Of a stretch of DNA of 64,000 nucleotides, positions 1 to 9,109 are shown one piece after another. The position numbers and the translations under genes were made by a program. The stretch is from Desulfonatronospira thiodismutans ASO3-1 (GTDB lineage: Bacteria; Desulfobacterota; Desulfovibrionia; Desulfovibrionales; Desulfonatronovibrionaceae): positions 171,001 through 235,000 of the forward strand of contig NZ_ACJN02000001.1 of assembly GCF_000174435.1 (NCBI RefSeq), read 5' to 3'. The notes beneath the pieces are model-generated. The model was not told the DNA's origin, made no database searches, and saw nothing but the letters and a program-made list of their open reading frames with translations. How positions within the stretch are numbered: the stretch's first letter is position 1; every line of letters starts with the position of its first letter.

Positions 1-301
1 GAGAGCAGCCGCAGCAGCCAAGGAAAAGGACAAGTGGACCATCATGGCTGACGATGCCCTGTGGCCCCAGTGGTACGACATGGTCTGGACCCCGGTTTTC
101 AGTCCGGATTCCAAGCACATCGCAACCAAAGTGGAAAAGCCCGGGAAGAAACTCACCGTGGCCATAGACGGAAAGCATTACAAAGAGGACTTTACCCATT
201 GCTGGGAACCTGTTTTCAGCCCGGACAGCCAGAAGGTACTTATCCGTGGTGTCCAGGGGGGTAAATTTAAACGAATCGTTGCCAAAGTGAACGAATTTTA
301 A
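1..301 (+). CDS. tmcD: TmcD-like subunit of the Tmc redox complex (5' end outside window)
   Basis: The reading frame is open from the first bases of the window (frame starting at base 2), so the gene begins upstream; only its last ~99 codons are seen. An Ala/Lys-rich linker is followed by two repeats of the type 'W.PVFSPDS', spaced about 40 residues apart, as in WD40/TolB-like beta-propeller blades. In Desulfovibrio, TmcD is the propeller-like subunit of the Tmc complex, which moves electrons between a periplasmic cytochrome c3 pool and the cytoplasmic side during sulfate respiration. The call rests mainly on the neighbours: tmcC starts 13 bases after the stop, and tmcB and tmcA follow. Its own biochemical role is not known to me. 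Confidence 0.75.
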   Translation, partial: RAAAAAKEKDKWTIMADDALWPQWYDMVWTPVFSPDSKHIATKVEKPGKKLTVAIDGKHYKEDFTHCWEPVFSPDSQKVLIRGVQGGKFKRIVAKVNEF

Positions 302-313
302 GAGAGGAAACCC

Positions 314-973
314 ATGCATAGCTTATACAGTTTTTTAGTCGGTCCAATGGTATGGGTCTCGCTGCTCATTTTAGTTTTCGGTCTGATCGGCAAGTTCATT
401 TACCTGACGAACATGGCCAAAAAGCGGGATCCCTGGGTATTCAACTACTTACAGCTAAAATACGCCCTGCGCTCCATTTTTGTCTGGCTCATACCCTTTG
501 CCACCATGAATATGCGTAGAAACCCGGTCATGACCGTGGTTACCTTTGCTTTTCACATCTGCCTTATACTGGTGCCCATCTTCGCCCTGGCCCACGTAAT
601 CAAGTGGGAAGAGGCCTGGGGATTCAGCTGGTGGACCCTGCCGGAAACAGCGGCCATAATTATGTCTTTTATCGTCTTGGGAGGACTGGTGTTTTTTGCG
701 GCCCGGCGCATCAAGCTGCCTGAGGCCAGATACGTCACCAGGCCCCAGGATTTTCTGATTCTCGTGGTAGTGGCCCTGCCATATCTTACCGGGATCCTGG
801 CCTATTACCAGATTTTTGATTATCAGACCATGATCATCCTGCATATCCTGTCCGGACATCTAATGCTCATAGCCATCCCCTTTACCTGGCTCAGCCACCT
901 GCTGCTGTTCCCCATGGCCAGGGCTTATGTGGGTTCCGAATTCCAGGGTGTGCGCAACGTCAAGGACTGGTAA
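314..973 (+). CDS. tmcC: TmcC, membrane cytochrome b-like subunit of the Tmc complex
   Basis: This 219-residue protein has about five hydrophobic segments (near residues 8-30, 75-97, 113-132, 150-168 and 172-200) and so is an integral inner-membrane protein. Several histidines lie in or beside the helices (HICL, HILSGH, LSHLLL), as expected if it binds heme b like the NarI/DsrM family. In the Tmc complex this subunit is the membrane link between the periplasmic tetraheme cytochrome and the iron-sulfur protein TmcB. The start is the ATG at 314 with GAGGAAA seven bases upstream. tmcB follows after a 27-base gap, so these genes are almost certainly co-transcribed. Confidence 0.85.
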   Translation: MHSLYSFLVGPMVWVSLLILVFGLIGKFIYLTNMAKKRDPWVFNYLQLKYALRSIFVWLIPFATMNMRRNPVMTVVTFAFHICLILVPIFALAHVIKWEEAWGFSWWTLPETAAIIMSFIVLGGLVFFAARRIKLPEARYVTRPQDFLILVVVALPYLTGILAYYQIFDYQTMIILHILSGHLMLIAIPFTWLSHLLLFPMARAYVGSEFQGVRNVKDW

Positions 974-1000
974 AATAAACCTGATACAGGAGTAGAAACC

Positions 1001-2329
1001 ATGAGTGAAGCTGCAACGGCCAAAAGAATTGCAGATCCGGGACTGGACCAGAGCATTGAAAAGCTTACTCCCGATCGCATAGAGGCCACCATATTAAGAG
1101 TAATCAACCAGGAAAACAGCGCCCGTCTCAAGACCTTTGTGGACACCTGCGTGCATTGCGCCCTTTGTTCCGAGGCCTGCCACTACTTCATGTCCTACGA
1201 CCGTAATCCCCGGTATGCACCGGTGGGCAAGGTCAAGAACACCCTGTGGGAGATGATCCGCTGTAAAGGAAAAGTGTCCAAGGAATTTATCAGGGACGCC
1301 GCCCAGATCGCCTACACCGAGTGCAACCTGTGCAAGCGCTGTGTGCATTTCTGCCCCTTTGGAATCGACACTGCCTACCTCATGACCATTGTCCGCCGCA
1401 TCTGCCACTTGCTGGGCGTAACCCCGCAGTACCTGCAGGACACCAGTCACAGTCACTCCGCCACTTTCAACCAGATGTGGGTCAAGGATGACGAGTGGAT
1501 GGATACCCTGCAGTGGCAGGAGGAAGAAGCCAGGGACGAGTTCCCCGGACTGCGCATCCCTCTGGACAAGGAAGGCGCGGACATAATGTATTCGGTCATT
1601 GCCCCGGAGCCCAAGTTCAGGGCCCAGCTGATCTATCAGGCGGCAGCCATATTCCATGAGGCCGGATCAGACTGGACCATGCCCGCCTCTCCTGGATGGG
1701 ACAACAGCGACATGGCCATGTTCAGTGGTGACGCGGAAATGATGGGCCGGCTCAAAAGAAAGCATTTTGATACAGCCAGGCGTCTGCGGGTGAAAAAGAT
1801 AGTCATGGGCGAGTGCGGACACGCTTACCGCTCTGTATACGACATGGGCAACCGCTGGCTGGGGTACAAGGAAATGCCCATCCCCATCATCCACGCCATC
1901 CAGTTCTACTGTGAGCTGCTGCGGGCCGGTAAGATAAAGGTGGGCTCAAAGATAAAGGAACTCTGCACCTTTCATGATCCCTGCAACACGGTCCGCGGAA
2001 TGGGCCTGCACGAAATGGGCCGGGAAGTAGCCCGGGCATTCTGCCCCAACATGGTGGAGATGCATCCCAACCGGGAGCACAACTACTGCTGCTGCGCCGG
2101 AGGCGGAGTCATCAACTGCGGTCCCCCGCACAAGATGACCAGGGTGCACGGCAACAGCATCAAGGCCGAGCAGCTCAAAGCCACCGGGGCCAAGATAGTC
2201 ATCGCCCCCTGCCACAACTGTCACGGCGGGCTTGAGGATATTATCCACCATTACAAGCTGGATATGAAGCTCATGTTTCTTGGCGATATTATATTTGAAC
2301 ATATGCAGAAGCCCGGTGCTGTAGAGTAA
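1001..2329 (+). CDS. tmcB: TmcB, iron-sulfur subunit with CCG domains (HdrD-like)
   Basis: A 442-residue soluble protein related to the HdrD/GlpC family. Two classic [4Fe-4S] ligand sets are visible: CVHCALCSEAC near residue 47 and CNLCKRCVHFCP near residue 108. Later come cysteine-rich CCG-type elements: 'CGHAY' near residue 272, 'FHDPCN' near 325 and 'CCCAGGG' near 365, with a final CHNCH. CCG domains in heterodisulfide reductases bind a special [4Fe-4S] cluster that handles thiol/disulfide chemistry. In Tmc the protein is thought to accept electrons from TmcC on the cytoplasmic side; the final acceptor in vivo is unsettled. The RBS (AGGAG) is 8 bases before the ATG. Confidence 0.88.
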   Translation: MSEAATAKRIADPGLDQSIEKLTPDRIEATILRVINQENSARLKTFVDTCVHCALCSEACHYFMSYDRNPRYAPVGKVKNTLWEMIRCKGKVSKEFIRDAAQIAYTECNLCKRCVHFCPFGIDTAYLMTIVRRICHLLGVTPQYLQDTSHSHSATFNQMWVKDDEWMDTLQWQEEEARDEFPGLRIPLDKEGADIMYSVIAPEPKFRAQLIYQAAAIFHEAGSDWTMPASPGWDNSDMAMFSGDAEMMGRLKRKHFDTARRLRVKKIVMGECGHAYRSVYDMGNRWLGYKEMPIPIIHAIQFYCELLRAGKIKVGSKIKELCTFHDPCNTVRGMGLHEMGREVARAFCPNMVEMHPNREHNYCCCAGGGVINCGPPHKMTRVHGNSIKAEQLKATGAKIVIAPCHNCHGGLEDIIHHYKLDMKLMFLGDIIFEHMQKPGAVE

Positions 2330-2350
2330 AGGCAGACAAAGGAGAAAACC

Positions 2351-2755
2351 ATGTCAAAAAAAATAATCTACCTGTTGGGAACCATCGCTGTTGCGGTCTT
2401 TTTCCTTGCGCCGGCTTTGTATTCTTACACAGGCATGACCCATATCTACGAGGATGCGTTCCCCACGAAAGAAAGACCGGCTTCAGTATTTCCCCATGAC
2501 GAACATACTGATGTCTATGCCCAGGAATACGACCTGGACGAGCTCAAGGATTGCTACCATTGCCATCATTTCGACGGCCCCGACCAGGAGCACACTGATG
2601 ACAGTGTAGGTATTCCCTGCTCTGACTGCCATCCGGTAGAAACCGATGATCCGGATACCACTCCACTTATGCAGGCCTACCACATCCAGTGCAAGTCCTG
2701 CCACCAGGATGAAAAGGCAGGACCAGTGGCCTGCGGGGAATGTCACGTAAGATAA
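2351..2755 (+). CDS. tmcA: TmcA, acidic tetraheme cytochrome c (type II c3)
   Basis: This 134-residue protein begins with a basic-hydrophobic signal sequence (about residues 1-26) and contains four CxxCH heme-attachment motifs: CYHCH, CSDCH, CKSCH and CGECH. The mature part is strongly acidic (many Asp/Glu), which matches the 'acidic' type II cytochrome c3 of Desulfovibrio that takes electrons from the [NiFe] hydrogenase/type I c3 couple and passes them to the Tmc membrane complex. The RBS AAAGGAG precedes the ATG. It is the last gene of the block and is followed directly by a strong terminator. In Desulfovibrio the order is tmcA-B-C-D, here it is D-C-B-A. Confidence 0.9.
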   Translation: MSKKIIYLLGTIAVAVFFLAPALYSYTGMTHIYEDAFPTKERPASVFPHDEHTDVYAQEYDLDELKDCYHCHHFDGPDQEHTDDSVGIPCSDCHPVETDDPDTTPLMQAYHIQCKSCHQDEKAGPVACGECHVR

Positions 2756-2757
2756 AA

Positions 2758-2789
2758 CAAAAAAAGGGCGCTTGAAGCGCCCTTTTTTT
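2758..2789 (+). terminator. Rho-independent terminator after tmcA
   Basis: GGGCGCTT (2766-2773) pairs perfectly with AAGCGCCC (2775-2782) and is followed by seven T residues; an A-run on the other side may let it act in both directions. Confidence 0.93.
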
Positions 2790-3103
2790 GTTCTTCCGGC
2801 TCAAACGTTAGCAGTCGGAAAAAAGGCTCAAAACCATACTATCCGTTCGTTTAGGCCAAAGCGTAAGAAATTTTTTGTCTCTCGCCCGCTCGAAGACTCG
2901 CTAGAGGCACAGAGCCTGGGAGAAGAGAGAAGTCATTTTTTCATTGCCCTGAGCCGGGGCAATGAAAAAGGTTCTCCGCCCCGGGCGGGGAGCTTGTTAT
3001 TCATAGCCACCGGCTCGGTGGATATGAATATTGAAACTCTTACTCCTGCCTTGCTCTGCGGCTCTAGGGCCGCTTCGGCCCGGGCGTGAGATATTTCTTT
3101 GTT
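2790..3103. other. Gene-free spacer with three inverted repeats
   Basis: No convincing gene. Three hairpins are visible: 2935-2970 (CATTGCCC...GGGCAATG flanked by T/A runs), 2998-3030 (TATTCATA...TATGAATA enclosing CCACCG...CGGTGG) and 3067-3081 (GGGCCG-CTT-CGGCCC). The first could terminate transcription arriving from either side; the region lies between the convergent ends of tmcA and dxs. Confidence 0.6.
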
Positions 3104-4996
3104 TTATTGGAAAAACTCCATTGCGGCCTTTTTTATTCCGTTTTTGCAAAGGCCCAGGTTTTGCCTTAATTCCTGGGGTGGACCGTGTTCCACGAAAAAA
3201 TCCCCTATTCCCAGGCGCTTGACCCGGACTCCCTGAAGCAGGTCCTCATCCGCCAGAAATTCCAGAACTGCAGACCCGAATCCCCCGGCCAGTGCGTTTT
3301 CCTCCACCACCAGGAGACCTTTATAGTTTGCAGCCGCCTCTCTTAATTCCTGTAGGGGCAAAGGCTTGACAAAGCGGGCATTGACCACTCTCAGGGAAAG
3401 CCCGTCTTTCTCCATTTCTAACGCCGCCTCCAGGGCCGGGTACACCCGGCTGCCGATTGCCAGAATCACGCCATGGGTGCCTTCCTTCATCACTTCTGAA
3501 CTGCCCATGTCCAGGGGGGCTGTTTCTCCGAGGTCCGCTCCTGTACCCACGCCTCTGGGGTACCTGACCGATACCGGCCCTGGATGCACCAGGGCGGTGG
3601 CCAGCATTCTCTGCAGTTCGGCCTCGTCTTTGGGGGCCATACAGATCATGTTGGGGATATGCCTGAGATATGAAAAATCAAAATTGCCGTGATGCGTAGG
3701 CCCGTCCTCTCCGACAATACCGCCACGGTCCAGGCAGAAAGTTACCGGCAGGTTCTGCAGGCACACGTCGTGCACCACCTGATCATAAGAGCGCTGCAGA
3801 AAAGTGGAATAAATGGCCACTACGGGCTTGAGGCCCTGGGTGGCCATGCCGGCCGCAAAAGTGACCGCATGCTGTTCGCAGATGCCCACGTCGAAAAACC
3901 TTTCCGGAAACCTCTCCGCAAATGCGCCCAGCCCTGTTCCCTCGGGCATGGCAGCGGTTATGGCCACGATACTGTCATCTTTTTCCCCGAGTTCGCAAAG
4001 GGTCCGGCCGAAGACATCAGTGTAGCTGGGCAGGCATTCGCCGTCCGGTTTCTTCCTGGCCAGGCCGGTTTCAGGCTCAAAGCAGCCCACCCCGTGATAG
4101 AAGGTGGGGTTCTCCTCTGCCGGTTTGTAGCCCTTTCCCTTCCTGGTCATTACGTGCACCAAGACTGGTCCCTGCAGGGTCTTAGTCTGTTCCAGTATCC
4201 GGGAAAGAGAAGTTATGTTGTGCCCGTCCACCGGTCCTATATAGTTGAATTTGAGGGCTTCAAACAAAATGCCTGGAGTGAAAAAGTTTTTCAGGGATTC
4301 TTCGCTCTTTCGGGCGTAATTGAGGATGTCGTCCCCGATTCTGGGAATCTGGCGCATGAAACTTTCAAAGTCCTTTTTGAAGCGTACCATCCACCTGGAG
4401 GAAAGATTACTGCTCAAGAATGACGACAGGGCTCCGACATTCTTGGCTATGGACATCTCATTGTCGTTTAAAACCACCACCAGGTCCCTGTCCAGGTCCC
4501 CGGCCTGGTTCAGACCTTCAAAAGCCAGACCAGCGGTCATGGATCCATCACCGATTATGGATAATACTTTCTGATCCTTATCCAGTATGTCCCCGGCAAC
4601 GGCCATGCCCAGCCCTGCGGAAATGGAGGTGCTGGAGTGCCCCACGGCAAAATGATCAAAACTGCTTTCCACGGGTCTTGGAAAGCCGCTGATCCCCCCC
4701 CGGGCGCGAAGCGTATGAAAGCTGTCCCGCCTGCCGGTGAGTATCTTGTAGGCGTAGGCCTGATGTCCCACATCCCAGATGATTTTATCCTTTGAAGGAT
4801 CAAAGACCTTGAGCAGGGCCAGGGTCAGCTCCACCGTACCCAGGGAAGGAGCCAGGTGGCCTCCATTGGTGGATACGACGCTTATGATAAGCTCTCTGAC
4901 TTCCCGGGCCAGCCTGTTGAGCTGTGTCAGGGAAAGCCCCCGGATATCTTCAGGGGATGCCAGTCCCGCCAGTATAGGTTCTTCTTGAGAGGTCAT
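3104..4996 (-). CDS. dxs: 1-deoxy-D-xylulose-5-phosphate synthase
   Basis: Thiamine-diphosphate enzyme that condenses pyruvate and glyceraldehyde 3-phosphate to DXP, the first step of the MEP isoprenoid pathway and a precursor for thiamine and pyridoxal. The 630-residue length is normal for the family. Family hallmarks are present: 'GGHLAPSLG' near residue 45, 'WDVGHQAY' near 73, 'GHSSTSISAG' near 118, the ThDP motif 'GDGSMTAG' near 147, the catalytic-Glu transketolase segment 'DVGICEQHAVT' near 372, and 'DRGGIVGEDGPTHHG'. The upstream gene is the PEP synthase, 87 bases away behind a weak terminator hairpin, so dxs may be partly read through or have its own promoter. No isoprenoid gene is adjacent. 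Confidence 0.97.
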   Translation of the reverse strand: MTSQEEPILAGLASPEDIRGLSLTQLNRLAREVRELIISVVSTNGGHLAPSLGTVELTLALLKVFDPSKDKIIWDVGHQAYAYKILTGRRDSFHTLRARGGISGFPRPVESSFDHFAVGHSSTSISAGLGMAVAGDILDKDQKVLSIIGDGSMTAGLAFEGLNQAGDLDRDLVVVLNDNEMSIAKNVGALSSFLSSNLSSRWMVRFKKDFESFMRQIPRIGDDILNYARKSEESLKNFFTPGILFEALKFNYIGPVDGHNITSLSRILEQTKTLQGPVLVHVMTRKGKGYKPAEENPTFYHGVGCFEPETGLARKKPDGECLPSYTDVFGRTLCELGEKDDSIVAITAAMPEGTGLGAFAERFPERFFDVGICEQHAVTFAAGMATQGLKPVVAIYSTFLQRSYDQVVHDVCLQNLPVTFCLDRGGIVGEDGPTHHGNFDFSYLRHIPNMICMAPKDEAELQRMLATALVHPGPVSVRYPRGVGTGADLGETAPLDMGSSEVMKEGTHGVILAIGSRVYPALEAALEMEKDGLSLRVVNARFVKPLPLQELREAAANYKGLLVVEENALAGGFGSAVLEFLADEDLLQGVRVKRLGIGDFFVEHGPPQELRQNLGLCKNGIKKAAMEFFQ

Positions 4997-5024
4997 ATCT
5001 GTACTTGATGCTGGAATGTTTAAA

Positions 5025-5061
5025 GGCCGGATACGCCCGAAATTCTGAGACGTATCCGGCC
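5025..5061 (-). terminator. Hairpin between the PEP synthase gene and dxs
   Basis: A perfect 11-bp stem (GGCCGGATACG / CGTATCCGGCC) is followed on the minus strand by TTTAAA. The short T-run makes it a weak or partial terminator. Confidence 0.6.
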
Positions 5062-5083
5062 CTGTTGTCTGAAGCAGCCTGAC

Positions 5084-8000
5084 CTATATGCCCAGCTTCT
5101 GTGATACTTGCGCCATGGCCTGCTCCTGTTCCTCATAAGTGGCGAAGCCCGCCTGGTGCAGGGCGTCGTCAATGGTAACCTGCCAGTCCCAGTTGGCATA
5201 AATCACCGGCTTGTGGAAGATATTGCGGAATTTGTAGAGTTCCTGGCGGTAAAAATCCTCCTTTCTGGAGCCCAGGTGAGAGTAAAGCTGCTCGTGCAGC
5301 CTGGCAGCTTCTCCCTCGTACCATTCCATGAGATCCTTGCTGGAGGAGTATTTTTTGAGGATATGCTCGTAGTTGTTCTCTTTAAGCAGTTCGTAGAGCC
5401 TTTCCAGGTGCTGTTTCTGCAGCCAGGCCCCCATGTCCTTGAGCTTGATGTTTTCCTTTTCCGTCTTGGCGAATTCTTCCTTGGTCTGGGCATAAGTATC
5501 CGGAACCACCGAAGCAGAGATAATTCCCGAGATGCAGACCAGGCCGCGGATGATCTTGCTGTTGGAAACGCCCTGTCCGCAGAAGCCGACTTTCTTGCCG
5601 AACTTCTGCCCGGTGAAGATGGTCACCAGGATGGACCAGACCACTGCCGGGTCCTCTTCGTCGTAGATGTGCCCCAGCCTGGAATTGTCCCGGTCCGTAC
5701 CCAGAACCAGCTGGGTCATGTCGTTGGAACCGATGGAAAAACCGTCGAATTCCTTGATGAACTCCTTGGCGATGATGGCGTTGCTTGGAATCTCGGACAT
5801 CTGGATGATCTTGAGCCCGTCTTCACCTGAACGCAGCTTGTGTACATCCGAAAGGTAGCGCTTCATGCTCCTGGCCTCTTCAAAGGTGCGCACAAAGGGC
5901 AGCATGAGCTGAAGATTGCTGCCTCCAAAGGCACCCCGGGCCAGCTTGAAGGCTTCCAGCTCCCAGTCATGGATATCCCTGGATACTCCGCGGTAGCCAA
6001 GCATGGGGTTGTCTTCGTAATGCTCGAAAAGCATGCCCCCCATGAGGTTGCGGTACTCGTTGGTCTTGTAGTCAGTGGTGCGGTAGATGATTTCCCTGCC
6101 GTAAAAGGCCATGGCAAAAAGGGCCAGTCCCTGGGACAGGGTCTGGACATAAAGCTCCTTGCCGGTTCTAAAGCCGCGGCTGGTGATGTGGTCATGGATG
6201 TTTTGGGGCAGGTCGCGCACTGTATCCATTTCGTTTTTGAGCCCCACCTTCTGGGCCACGTCTGTTCTAAGGTCCTGTATGTTCTTGAGGTGCTCCTGAA
6301 CCACGGGATCATGCTTCACCCGCTTTTCAATGCGGCTGATATCCTCTTCAAGCTCCTCTTTTTTCTGTACTGTTTCCGGGTCATCTCCCACAAGAAGCAT
6401 AAGCTGGTCCGCATAACCCATGATTATGGCAATATGTTCCTTCAGGTCCAGGGATGTCTTGAGTACTTCCAGTCTTTTGGTGGCCAGATCAATATGTTCG
6501 TCCAGCTTTTTGTCCAGCTCCCTGAGCTGCCTGTGCATGGCCAGGACTTCGTCAGTGCCCTTGGCCCCCTTCTGATCGGTCATCTGGCTCATGCGCTCTT
6601 CAAGCCCGGATATTATCCCTACATACCTTCTAAGGTTGAGATCCAGGCTCACCAGCCCTGCGGTGAGCTGGTCCCGGACCACCTTGGTAAGCTCGTTTTC
6701 CATCTCCTTGAACTTCTTGTTCACCACCGAGTCCAGATAGCCCTTGTCATAGGCGTCGAGAGCCTGGGGATGGACCCCGATGTTGGCCAGCATGAATTCC
6801 GCCCGCAGAAGCCCCACTTCAAAATCAGGCATGCGGCGCAGCCTGGACAAAAACAGGGCCTGACCCACATCGGCAAGAATAAGGCCTACCTTGGTCTTGG
6901 TGGCCGGCAACTTGCCCACGTCTATCTCGCCGCCCACCTCTTCCAGGGGTACCAGGCCGCGGTAGACAAGCCCCCTTGAGCCGTCTACGGTCACCTCCTG
7001 GCCGTCCAGGGCCCGCAGGGCCTCCAGCCTCTTGATGCCGATAATAGCCGGAATACCCAGCTCCCTGGATGTGATGGCTGCGTGACTTGTGTCTCCTCCG
7101 GCATCAGCCAGAATCCCAGATGCAACACGCATGCCGGGGACCATATCCGGATCGGTACGTTCCGCAGCCAGGATATCGCCCTTGTTTATCTTGTTCAGTT
7201 CCAGAGCGGAGCGCAGAAACTTGACAGTGCCCTGTCCAGCCCCCCTGGAAGCGCCGTTGCCTTCGAGGATTATCTCTGCATTGGCGATGGCATTTTTATT
7301 CGCCTCCATGCGCCGCATGAAGATGGTATTGGGATGCTTTTCCAGTTCTTCGTTCCACCTGGTCTCTGGCCTGGCCTGCACGAACCACAGGCGGTCCCAG
7401 GCGTCGATGCAGAACTCGGTGTCCATGATCATGCCTTCGTAGGCCTTGCTGATGGCCCGCACTCCCTTGGCCACGATTTCGGCCTGGGCCAGGGACAGGG
7501 ACCAGCGGGTGACCAGGTCTTCTGGGACCTTCTGCACCACGGTCCCTACTCCGGTCTCATCATAAACTATCTTTTTGTCCTTGAAGCCCATATGCCGGAT
7601 AACGACCTCTTCTCCGTCGTCGCGCTGGAACACGTAAAATTTGTCCGGGGTGACCATGCCGCTTACCACCGCTTCCCCCAGCCCGTAACTGGCATCAATG
7701 GATACCAGGTCCTTGCGGTCTGTTCCCTGACAGCCGGTGGCGGTGTCTGCGCTGAAGGCTGTACCGGATATGACGGGATTGATCATGCGCATGATGCAAA
7801 CGGACAGGGAAGTGTTTTCTATGGACCACTCTTCCTTGGCCTTGGAGGCTATGGAATCATCGCCGGTGGATTCAGCCTTGGCCACTGCATCCAGGATGGC
7901 TTCCCTGCGGTAGGTCATGCTGCGCAGATTGTAGGCCGAGGCGCAGTCCCAGTGATATGCTTCCACGGCACTGCTTTCACTGACAATATTTAAATAGGTG

Positions 8001-8695
8001 TCCTGCAGACCGGCAAAGGCCTTTTTGCGGCTGTCTTCCCCTGCAGCAGAAGACCTTACAGCCACCGGCACGTTATCCTGTCCCACTTCCTTGCAGATCC
8101 CTGTGTATGCCTGCCGGACAGCCTCTTCAACCTCTTTGGGCAGATCCACGCTCAAGATGGCTGTCTGTACCAGGACAGACCTCTTGCGCAGCTGGTCAAT
8201 ACCTTCGGGAGAGACGGCAAAACCCTCCACGACATTATTTATAAAGGTACGCAGCCTGATAAAAGTGCTGTCTTTCTTCTGCGGGGTTCTTTTCACCTGG
8301 ACGGCAAGCTTTCGAACCAGCTTTTTCAAAAAGTCCGGATCATCGTTGATGGCCTGGTCCTTCCAGTCGATGACATCGTACTCCTTGTCCACCGAGGCCC
8401 TGATTGCCGCTGCGTTAACCTTGGTTTCATCAAGAAGTTTGTGAAAGGCTGTGGCCGATATGGCCCTGAACTGAGGAGCCCGTATGTTTTCGATGGTGTT
8501 GATGATGGCGGTATTAAAGTTCTTTCCGCCCACAAGAAGTTCGGCCTCAACACCCATCTCCATGATTTCGCTGGCCTTCAGGACCAGTTTGGATTTGAGG
8601 GAATCAAACCTGCTCTTCTGCTTGGAAGCTTTGGCTTCCTGTTTGCTTTCCTGGGCCTCTTCGCCGGGCTTTTGCTCTTTACCGGTTTTTGCCAT
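5084..8695 (-). CDS. ppsA: Phosphoenolpyruvate synthase / PPDK-family enzyme, extra long
   Basis: PEP-synthesising dikinase family: the N-terminal ATP-grasp-like domain carries 'VRSSAAGEDS', the swivelling domain carries the phospho-histidine motif 'GGDTSHAAITSRELGIPA' near residue 535, and the C-terminal PEP/pyruvate barrel carries 'RAEFML', 'GSNDMTQLVLG' and 'GFCGQG'. At 1203 residues it is about 400 longer than E. coli PpsA. The extra length lies in a basic N-terminal tail, a long charged helical insertion (about residues 640-830) inside the C-terminal region, and a C-terminal extension of ~150 residues. The start was set at the ATG at 8695 because AAAGGAG sits 8 bases upstream; an upstream in-frame start has no such site. 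Next to pyruvate carboxylase it suggests a gluconeogenic/anaplerotic pyruvate node. Confidence 0.88.
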   Translation of the reverse strand: MAKTGKEQKPGEEAQESKQEAKASKQKSRFDSLKSKLVLKASEIMEMGVEAELLVGGKNFNTAIINTIENIRAPQFRAISATAFHKLLDETKVNAAAIRASVDKEYDVIDWKDQAINDDPDFLKKLVRKLAVQVKRTPQKKDSTFIRLRTFINNVVEGFAVSPEGIDQLRKRSVLVQTAILSVDLPKEVEEAVRQAYTGICKEVGQDNVPVAVRSSAAGEDSRKKAFAGLQDTYLNIVSESSAVEAYHWDCASAYNLRSMTYRREAILDAVAKAESTGDDSIASKAKEEWSIENTSLSVCIMRMINPVISGTAFSADTATGCQGTDRKDLVSIDASYGLGEAVVSGMVTPDKFYVFQRDDGEEVVIRHMGFKDKKIVYDETGVGTVVQKVPEDLVTRWSLSLAQAEIVAKGVRAISKAYEGMIMDTEFCIDAWDRLWFVQARPETRWNEELEKHPNTIFMRRMEANKNAIANAEIILEGNGASRGAGQGTVKFLRSALELNKINKGDILAAERTDPDMVPGMRVASGILADAGGDTSHAAITSRELGIPAIIGIKRLEALRALDGQEVTVDGSRGLVYRGLVPLEEVGGEIDVGKLPATKTKVGLILADVGQALFLSRLRRMPDFEVGLLRAEFMLANIGVHPQALDAYDKGYLDSVVNKKFKEMENELTKVVRDQLTAGLVSLDLNLRRYVGIISGLEERMSQMTDQKGAKGTDEVLAMHRQLRELDKKLDEHIDLATKRLEVLKTSLDLKEHIAIIMGYADQLMLLVGDDPETVQKKEELEEDISRIEKRVKHDPVVQEHLKNIQDLRTDVAQKVGLKNEMDTVRDLPQNIHDHITSRGFRTGKELYVQTLSQGLALFAMAFYGREIIYRTTDYKTNEYRNLMGGMLFEHYEDNPMLGYRGVSRDIHDWELEAFKLARGAFGGSNLQLMLPFVRTFEEARSMKRYLSDVHKLRSGEDGLKIIQMSEIPSNAIIAKEFIKEFDGFSIGSNDMTQLVLGTDRDNSRLGHIYDEEDPAVVWSILVTIFTGQKFGKKVGFCGQGVSNSKIIRGLVCISGIISASVVPDTYAQTKEEFAKTEKENIKLKDMGAWLQKQHLERLYELLKENNYEHILKKYSSSKDLMEWYEGEAARLHEQLYSHLGSRKEDFYRQELYKFRNIFHKPVIYANWDWQVTIDDALHQAGFATYEEQEQAMAQVSQKLGI

Positions 8696-8807
8696 TCCTT
8701 GATCTCCTTTGAAATAATGCTTTCTTGCGGGATCAACCAGCTGGAAAAACGGACAATTGATCAAACATCCGCTTTACCGGCCCATGGTCTTTTCGCCGCA
8801 ATTTTAT

Positions 8808-8829
8808 AAAAAAAGAACCTGCCAGGTCC
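8808..8829 (-). terminator. Short terminator between pyc and the PEP synthase gene
   Basis: On the minus strand GGACCT-GGC-AGGTTC (one G-U pair) is followed by TTTTTTT. It would stop transcription from pyc before the PEP synthase gene. The rest of the 414-base spacer 8696-9109 shows no gene. Confidence 0.6.
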
Positions 8830-8906
8830 GACTTGGACAAAAATACAGAAAAACAGGAACTTGAAGGCTGAATTATATTACAAAAAACAGCAGCTCTTGA
8901 CCATGA

Positions 8907-8940
8907 GTAACTATGCACCATGGTCAGCGGACTTTGCAGC
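8907..8940 (+). repeat. Solo end of the ~260-bp inverted-repeat element
   Basis: The stretch starting GTAACTATGCACCATGGTC and ending GGACTTTGCA closely matches the terminal inverted repeat of the elements at 29854-30114 and 48660-48921. No second end is clear nearby, so it looks like a decayed or partial copy. Confidence 0.5.
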
Positions 8941-9109
8941 TTGACGCTTGGATTGTTCAGCTTCTGCAGATAGTGAACAGTTAAGGCCATGAAACTGATT
9001 TGACCTGCACTTGAGCATTGAACTCATACTGCTTGCTATCTTGTTCCAAGCCTCCAAGTCAACCAGCAAGTTTACACCCGGAAAGACGGGCTTTCCAGGT
9101 GGATGCCAG

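Noticed and set aside
2772..3222. Small ORFs between tmcA and dxs
   Set aside because: They overlap the tmcA terminator and hairpins and continue into antisense of dxs, with no RBS.
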